A DNA stretch of 64,000 nucleotides from Hetaerina americana (taxonomy: Eukaryota > Arthropoda > Insecta > Odonata > Calopterygidae). The notes below the pieces were generated by a model that was not told the origin of the DNA, made no database searches, and saw only the letters and a program-made list of their open reading frames with translations. Below are positions 46,601 through 55,600 of this stretch, one piece after another (position 1 is the stretch's first letter; every line of letters starts with the position of its first letter). Position numbers and translations under genes: made by a program. Location of the stretch: positions 16,001 through 80,000 of the forward strand of contig JAKTNV010000636.1 in NCBI GenBank assembly GCA_022747635.1, given 5' to 3'.

Positions 46601-49600
46601 TTTGTCTCAGCAAAAAATGGAGGTAACTCGTGAATACTTTCGTGCGATGATTTTTTATGACTTTTGATGTGGATTACCAAAACAGGAGTGCATCTATCAA
46701 CTGATCTCCACTTTTGGTGATGAAGCCCAATCTTTTGCCACTGTGAAATGCTGGTACAACGAAATCCATCATGGATGCCGTTCACTCAGCGACCAAAGTT
46801 GTGAAGGTCATCCAAAATCAGTTGTTTCACCAGAAAACATTGATGCTGTACAAGAAATAGTGAAGGAAGATCGTCATGTGACTTATCGTGAGATTGTGGC
46901 ATCCTTGGGGATTAGTATGACCAGCATTAATAAGATATTGCATGAACATTTAGCTGTGAAACAAATTTGTTCGCGTTGGATCCCACATAATTTGACAAAA
47001 GCTCAAAAAGATGCTTGTGTCAATTGGTGCAAAGAAATGCTGAAGAAATACAATCGTGGTGCATCAAAATCTGTGTATAACATCTACACAGGTGACGAAT
47101 CTCGGATCTATGTGTATGAGCCCGAAACAAAATAGCAATCCACTGTATGGGTCTTCCAAGACGAGCCAAATCTGACAAAAATGATTTGTGCACAAAGCAA
47201 GTGATTGCCTATTTCTTCGGAATAACTGGACATATGGCAACCCTACCATTAGAGTTACGTAGAACTGTGAATTTTCAATGGTACACGAGCGTTTGTTTTC
47301 CATAAGTGCTTGGTGAAATATGGATAAAGAAGCAGCAACAAAGGATCATTCTTCATCATAGCAATGCAAGCTCTCATAGATCGGCAGAAGCAACTACGTA
47401 TTTGACTAGCCAAAACGTCGAATTGATGGGTCATCCTCTGTGCATCCCTGATTTAGTACATATTGACTTCATTTTATTCCTGTTTATCAAGAAAAAATTG
47501 TGTGGCCAACGTTTTTCGGTGTCTGAAAAAGCTGTTGATTCATTCAGAAACCATGTTTTGGAGGTACCTCAATCGGAGTGGAAAAAGTGCCATGAAAATT
47601 GGTTCCAGCACTTGCAAAAGTGTATTTATTATCACGGAGGATACTTTCGAACACTAAAGAGCCATTTTCAACGATAAATTACTGTCTTTTCATTATTAGG
47701 CTGTAAATATAAATAGCAACCTTCATAAATTGCAAGAAAACATTAATTTTGATAATCTAAACATGGCGTTTAACAGCTGTTTTCCCAAATAAAGGATTAT
47801 GTGAAAAATACCTAGTATTTGTCTTTGATTCAAAAATGAATTTCCTCATAGTCAAGCCTTATACAATAGTGCCTTTTGAAATTTTAGGTGAGATGAAGAA
47901 TGAAGAAAATAAGGTTAGCAGAGAGCAAGACAAACACTGAGGTTTTGAACAGGGTTGGTGAAGAGAGGAAGTTGTAGTGGGAAATCCATAAAAGGCGGAG
48001 GATGTCGAGTAAATACAAATACAGTAGAAACTCATAAAAAGAACATAATATGTTCCACAATATTTCTCGTAAAGCAGAAGTCTTCACTCTTTAGTGAAAC
48101 AACTTTTCACGTAAAAATTAATGTGAAATACGATAATACTTTCCATGCTGAAAAAATTAATTATGCTCAAGGTTTATTTAAAGAAAATTATGTGGAATTA
48201 CGCAAGCTTCGTAAAATTCACCAAATTTTTTTTGGGTGAATTTTACAAAGTTTGTCTTATTCCTTAAGATGAACGTTCAAAAGGTTGAGCTTTGATACCA
48301 TGAAAAAAAGAAAATTATTTATGCATTGTTTAGGATCGTGAATAATGTTGACCATTTTTTTAATCACAGAATGAAACAATTGGAAATGCCAATTCGATTT
48401 GTAAAAGGAAAAAAATCTAAATAAATTGCCAATTAATTATGATACAAACCTAATTCCTTTCTACTAGAAAGCTGTGTAGCGAAATTTGTTTTTACCAATG
48501 CTTCAAAATTTGGTAAAATGCCATTCAGAATGATCATTAAATAAATTTATGGTGTGCATCACCATTTCCTTATTAGGGCGATGCTTCGTATGAATGGTAT
48601 GATGCCAATGTTTCCTGTAACTTCCGAATCACATTTAACCTGCTGTTTTGGACTTAACAGTTCTTGTAGGCTCATGGAGTTTCTGAATGGTAAACAAGTA
48701 CGGGTTTGATTTTCCAATTGCCACTTGCATTAGTGCAAAATAGCATTGTTGAACAAATATAGGTTTGCTTCGGCATCTTCTTCCCAAAGAGAACCTTCTC
48801 GTCACAAAAACTTGTGGCAGGTAACTCTTAGAATCTATAAGCTTTTTGAAGACACTGATGGCGTTTTATGCTGCCTCTGACTCAGCTTGTTGCTTCATAA
48901 TGCCATAAATGATGGTTCTTCTAGTTAACTTCTCAAGCTATGCACGGCTCCCCTTAAATACTTGTTCAGCCATTGATGATCCTGACATCTTATAAATGAG
49001 GTCGGCGAAAATCACTTGCCCCTTCTCGCAAATTATATTCTCATTAATGGTGTCGCATTGCAATTGCTTTTGTATGATATATTGCTTTCATGTAATTTAT
49101 CCATATGAGAAGCAACCTTTAGACATCATTTAGAATAAGTAACCATTCCAAAGGTACTCTTGTCACTCCATTTGAAGCATCTATCTCATTAGTCTTGTCC
49201 ATGTTCTTGAAGAAGAGGCCATTCGTTGATGTACATACAAGAGCAGCCTCGCTCATACCTTGTTACCAGTTTTCATTGGTTTTATTTTTCATTTTTACTG
49301 TTATTTTTATTCTCATATGGCTTTCTTCTTACTGATTTTTATTCGGGTCATTTTTAAAAGCATGCACAAAATATTGTTAAACTTTGCTTGAAAAAAATCA
49401 CCAATAATATGTTTGAACGTAAGTTTGGAAAAATGCGTGATCATTAGCAATTCGAAGATGCCACTGGAACAGTTGATAGAAACAAGCTGCCATAGCAGGT
49501 GCGACCAAATCTATTCAGAGTCGGGTTATTACAGAGGAACCTTGCTTAATAAGCACCTTGCATAGCGATGAATTCATATATTGAGCAACAATATTAGTCT

Positions 49601-52600
49601 TAAAAATGACTAGCTTAACAAGTGACTAATGACATAACTTAAGAGGTCTGTTCAAAAAGTATCGCAACTTCTGTGTGTTTTCAAAAATTATTTATTAATG
49701 TATATCTATTTTGTCCCCTTGACAATAATCCCTCTTAGATATTATACACTTATGCCACATTTTTTCCAATCCTCATAGCACTTCGAAAAATCATTTTTTG
49801 TGATCGTGTTCCGCTCCTACTTGGATGCAGTCTTTATCTCGCCAATCGTAGGGTAGCGTCGTCCTTTCATGGGCCTCTTCAGTTTTGGGAATAAGAAAAA
49901 GTCAATGGGGGCCAGGTCTGGGGAATACTGTGGCTGTGGCATGATAGGTGTGTTGTTTTTGGCCGAAATTCGCGCACCAGTAACGATGTGTGAGCAGGGG
50001 CCTTGTCATGGTGCAAAAGCCAATTTTTGTTCTTCCTCATATCCGGGTGTTTGTGGCAGATTGCTTTGTGCAAATTGGGCATAACTTGCAGAGAATAATC
50101 CTTATTTACTGTTGTACCCTGTGGCAAGAACTGATGATGCACCATGCCCCTGCAATCGAAGAAAACTGTAAGAAAAACTTTAACATTTGACCGAACTTGG
50201 CATGCTTTTTTTGGTCTTGGCTTGTGTTGCAGCTTCCCTTGATTATTGAGCTTTAGTTTCCACGTCATAACCATTCCTCACTAGTTATGACCCTCTTGAG
50301 CAAATTTTGGTAGTTGCGGTATTTGGTTGAAATTGAGCAATTTTGGTACGAATTTCGCGGCTACCCTTGTCATGCCCAAATCATCGGTAAAAATCAAATG
50401 GCACGAGCAAATCGATATGATAGGTCCTCAGCAACTTCTTTAACGGTGATTCGATGATTGGCCAATGTTTTTTTTTCGCTTCATCAATGTTTTCATCTGT
50501 TGTTGAAGTGCTCAGGCGTCCGGCACGTTCTTCATTGTTCTCATCTTCTCGGCCCTCTGAGAGCATTTTGTACCACCGATAAATGCTGCTTCAGTCCAAG
50601 GTAGCTTCTCCATATGCCACAGTCAACATTCGGAATGCATCATCGCACTTCATTTCATTTTTCACGCAAAATTTGATACAGATTCTTTGATCCATTTTTT
50701 TGGAACAGGCAAAAATCGAAGATAAGCTAAAACCCGTCCAATCAAAACAGCTGTCAACAATTAAAGCTACCGAGGACGCCTCGGTAGCTTAAGTGGCTAA
50801 AGCACTCGACCGGATATGGAGGGATCTGGGTTCGAGTCCCAGTCAAGGCGAATGATTTTTACGCTCTGAAAATGTTGCATTGAAATGCACATTAGCGGTT
50901 GACTCCGTTAAAAGTTACTGTTGCGGCATCTCCCGCAGTTTCTTTGGAATTTCCCATAGTTCTGAAAAATTGTGCAAGTCAAACAGCTTTTAGCAGTTAA
51001 TGACAATTATTAATTTATCACTAGACAGTTGTGCTTCAAAATCTTGATTGTGATTACACATATGTATTTTCATGGGTGAAATCCCTTAGCTGTTCTAATG
51101 AAATTGTTAATAAAGATCATATTTTAATTATATTGGTAAATGATAGATGGATTTTACATTCTGCAGTGGACCATCTAGGATTAAGACAGCCTGCCAATAA
51201 TTTTCGGCACATTTTCTTTACAAGTTTATGGATGGATATATTTTTTCAAAAGTAGAAGTGGACACTTCAAAAGAAAATATTTTTTCAGGCCTGTGTAAGA
51301 CTTTAAGTAATTCTGTTCAGGAGTTTATTTCAATTAATTTTTTAAGAGTGGAGAGAATTATAATTTTCCAAATCAGTTGATGTATTCCTTGGCTACTTCC
51401 CTGAGAAGTTTTTTTATTTTTTTGTTTGTATTTGTATATCTTTAGGTCAGAGCACTTGGAGTAAGCCTGGGGCTTCCCCCTGCTGTAGTCAACAGGCATC
51501 CTTTCCCTGGACCTGGTTTGGCTATTAGAATACTTTGTGCTCAAGAACCATATATGGAGCGTGACTTTTCTGAAACTCAATTGCTCATTAAAGTTGTGGC
51601 TGAATATGACCAAATGGTGCAGAAGGTTGAGTAAAAATTTAATTTATTCATAATGGGTGGATTGAATATTTTGCTTTTTTTGCATGAAACTTAAGGCAGA
51701 GAGGTTGTTTTTGCCTAATGATGCATTAACATTAAACAAAGTTGTTACCTGATTAAATTTTTGGAAGATGAATGCTCGGTCAAGTGACATTTTAATTCGT
51801 TCATGTGTGTCTATTTCTCTTCTATTATAAGCTTACCAATATTTGTCACAAAGTGGCAATGTTGTTGTGAAATTGGTTAATAAACAACTGAAGAGTTGAG
51901 AAAATATGGATAACTTCTTTTTATTATCAAATTTTCAGAAACATGCCCTGCTTGTTCGAATAGCAAGCATAACATCTGATGAAGAGAAAATAGAATTACA
52001 AAATATAACAAGGAAACAGCCTTGGGCTGCGACCTTGTTGCCCATTCGGAGTGTAGGAGTTCAGGTAAGGCAATGTCTTCATAATTTACTAGATAAGGTT
52101 TGCTGGCCCCAGTGGCAGTGAAGTAGCATCCACACCTGCCAACATAGAAGTTATAGGTTCAATTCCCCCTTAGATGGGTTTTCCTCCACCTAGGGCATGG
52201 ATTTTTGTAATTGTATTCATTGTAATGTGTATGGTTTAGGTGTAACAAGTGGCTATAAAGTCTCAATCTTGCAACAATAGTCATTGAATAAATAAATAAA
52301 AAATTAGGTAAACTTTCAATTGTTCTAGCACAGATTTGTGGGTCATACATGCTGTCTAATACGCTCCTTAAATTTCCAATTGTTATCAATACTTGATGAA
52401 CAAATGAACCGCATCAATTAGAGCTTGTGCCATCCAGGGTAGTCTTGGAGTAGGGTGCTTTTCATGAAAAAAATGAAGATTACCAGCAAATTATTATTTA
52501 CTTGTTTTTTATGTCCACTTTCAGTATACTTTTTGCTAAATCTTAATGAGTATACTATGTTTTTTTTTCATTTGAGACATTTATTTGTATTATCTAATTA

Positions 52601-55600
52601 TAGGGTGACTGTCGATCATACAGTTACATCGTAGCTCTATCAACCGACGAGGGATGTGAAGAAAGTTGCTTTATGGGAGGCCCAACGTATTGGGAAAACA
52701 TGCAGCTTATGGCCAAACTGGTGCTGCGCCTATGTCCAAATATAAATCGTGTATGTGCTGTTTTGGGTCCAATGGTTAGGGAGCAGGTGCTCGACATAAC
52801 ACCGACTTATTTGACTCAGCATGTCATAGGAACTCTTCGCCAAGCTGACCATGTTGCCAACCAGGTGTGTATTACCATGAAAATGAAATAATTTATCATG
52901 TTATTCAAAACATGAATCTCTCATGATTGTACAAGCCTGTTAATGTGGAAATGTAAACCTTTCTAGTGAAGAAATAGTTCCTATGCTCTCAATGTAAAGT
53001 GTGATTATGATAGGGACACATTGATTTGAGTACTAAAATTACGCGAAATATATTAGGACAAAGAACATAATATTCTATATAGAAAATATTTTTTTCATAT
53101 ATTATGCCCTGGAATCACAGTCATTTTATATGTACAGTGGAAGCCTGATTTGATCCTTAAATAATTGCTCAGTATATAGAATGATCGTTATCTCCAAAGG
53201 TAATTAAATAATCACATGTTAGCTAATTGGTATGACTTTTCAGAATGAACAGGGTACGGAAATTAAATCCGAACAAATGAAACTTTAGTTTAAAAGAAAA
53301 TTTATTAAAAAAATACAAATGAAAATGAAAATTCTTTTACATACAAGTAGTGGTATCTATCAAGAGTAACATTACTCAATGTGACCCCCTTCAGCTGCAA
53401 TGACTGCCTTCAATTTTGTCCTGAATCGATCGCACTTACTCTTTAATATAGCCCTGTCCATATTCACGAATGCTGCTACGATAGCTGTGCGTAGAAGTGC
53501 GACATTAGGGTGCCTAGTCTTATTGGTGACTTTCGATTACCCTGCAAACATAATAGTCGAAGGCGTTCAAGTCCGGGCTATTCAGGGGCCAGAACTCCTT
53601 TGACCAGAACATGTCAATGTTATTTGAGAGCCAGTTTTGAACTAAATGACCTTTATGAGCTGGTGCACCATCCTGTTGAAAGACACATTGTCTCCCCGAG
53701 GCCACAGTTACCTTTCACGGTTTCACTACATTCTTCAAAGTTTGCAATTTTGCAAATTAGCGCCTTAGCATTTCCTCAAATGAGGTTTCCTCGTTGGGTT
53801 AGCAAAACCTTCCCCTGACTTCTCCGAAGCATTATACTTAGCCATAATATCGTAAACAGTTGATCTGGGGTACCCAAAGAATTGAACTATTTCACTGGGC
53901 GAACGCCCAGCACGAACACTTTCGATGATAGTGGCTCTTCGATTGTACTCCGCACTTGTATGTAATATCTCGGCCATTTTGAGGTTATGACTGTTTACTA
54001 GATTCCTATAGCTTTCAAGAATGCCAATTGCAACCTCCAGTGGAACTTTGATATGGTGGGAAATTCAAATTGAAATTTGGTCGTAGATAACCACCAACCG
54101 CACCCTGTAGTCTTCACTGTGGGCATTTTATGTCACAGTTATGAGGATATCACCCAGGAAACTAATAATAATAATTTTATCATTCATTTTAATGACCTTG
54201 CTGGATATCCATTGTTGTATTGTGTTAATATGTATAGAAAGTTTTGGCAGCTCATCTCAGTAATTATACTAGTGTGATATCACAAGCATAGCTGTCATCA
54301 GCGTTAAGCTCTAGATCTCATCTTGGAATGGATTAATAATGAAATATATTAAAGCTTAGACTTAAAAAAATTTAATGTTTGCCTTTTTAATATAATTGTT
54401 AACATTTAAATATTTATAATGGATATCATATTTGTGGAGCAATATTACTGACAACCTACTTTAGCTAATGCTATTTTAATAAAATTAGGCACTTAAACCT
54501 CATTTCCAACAAATTGCAGAGCTAAAATGCTCACACAAGCAGGTAAACATGCCATCATGTTTCATTCTTTCATATTGTTGCCATTGCTCAAAATTTTCTG
54601 CCATCTGGCAAAACCTTGTGTCCTCTTCGCTAGCACTGGGCAAAGATACAAGCAGAAACATTGATGTAAAGCATTTCTCACGTTTTGCAGTCAATTACCT
54701 TTGGAACTAAATATAAATTCAAAGTTGGATTATAGATATTTTTTTGACATCGCAGTAATCCTCTCTATCCATCACATTTTGGTGGCACATTATCCGGAGA
54801 GTTTTGGTCGGAAAGAAGTTGTAAAAGAATTGTTTCATTTCCATTATTTATGCTCTTGATATAGCTGGTTATAATACCTTTCCCAGCTGCTGATCTCTGC
54901 TGACAAAATCAACTGAAAAGAGCAGATTCTGTGGCATATAGAATGGTTATTCATATCTGTTTACAAGCAATGATGATGCCGTATGCCATGTGAAATGCTA
55001 TCCACCAGAAAACAAGTGAGCCATGAAAATTATATTTGCTTGGAGAATTATGAATCATGCTCCCTCCTTCAGGTGTTTTCCATGTAATAAAGGTGCAGTT
55101 TTACAATTTCCATGTTTTTGCAGATGTTAATTCTCTCATGATATAAAATGACCTGTGTAGATGCCATTCATAAGCCCTGCCATTACTGGTAATGCCAAGA
55201 TTCTTATGCCCTAATCATTTTATCAGGCTTCTACTGTAAATTCAATATATCTAATTGCCATTATCTTATCCAGCCAGATTTTTACTTTCAATATGACTGG
55301 AAAATAGGGAGTTAAAATAAAGTTCAGGGCCGTTGGACTTTTGTAATCATGACTGAGGAAATATGTACTAAACTAGGAGATTTTAAGGAATTGCATGAAG
55401 TGTTGCTATTGTAAATTAAATCTTGTGGTAGATTGAAATATAGCTAGTCTGTTTGTGATCTCCAATATTAATAAGACAATATAGTCTCATTAGAGTTATC
55501 ATTGAGTTGATAAATGTGCCTGTTTTTGTGCATTTAGATAATGGAAGTTCTAGAAGTCTTTATGCTTTACATAATAATTCCATTTTTAGGTCCTAGCTGC

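Noticed and set aside
50780..50850. Possible tRNA gene in foldback copy 3
   Set aside because: The T arm is perfect but the acceptor has a mismatch, the anticodon arm is poor, and related copies continue into a shared SINE body.
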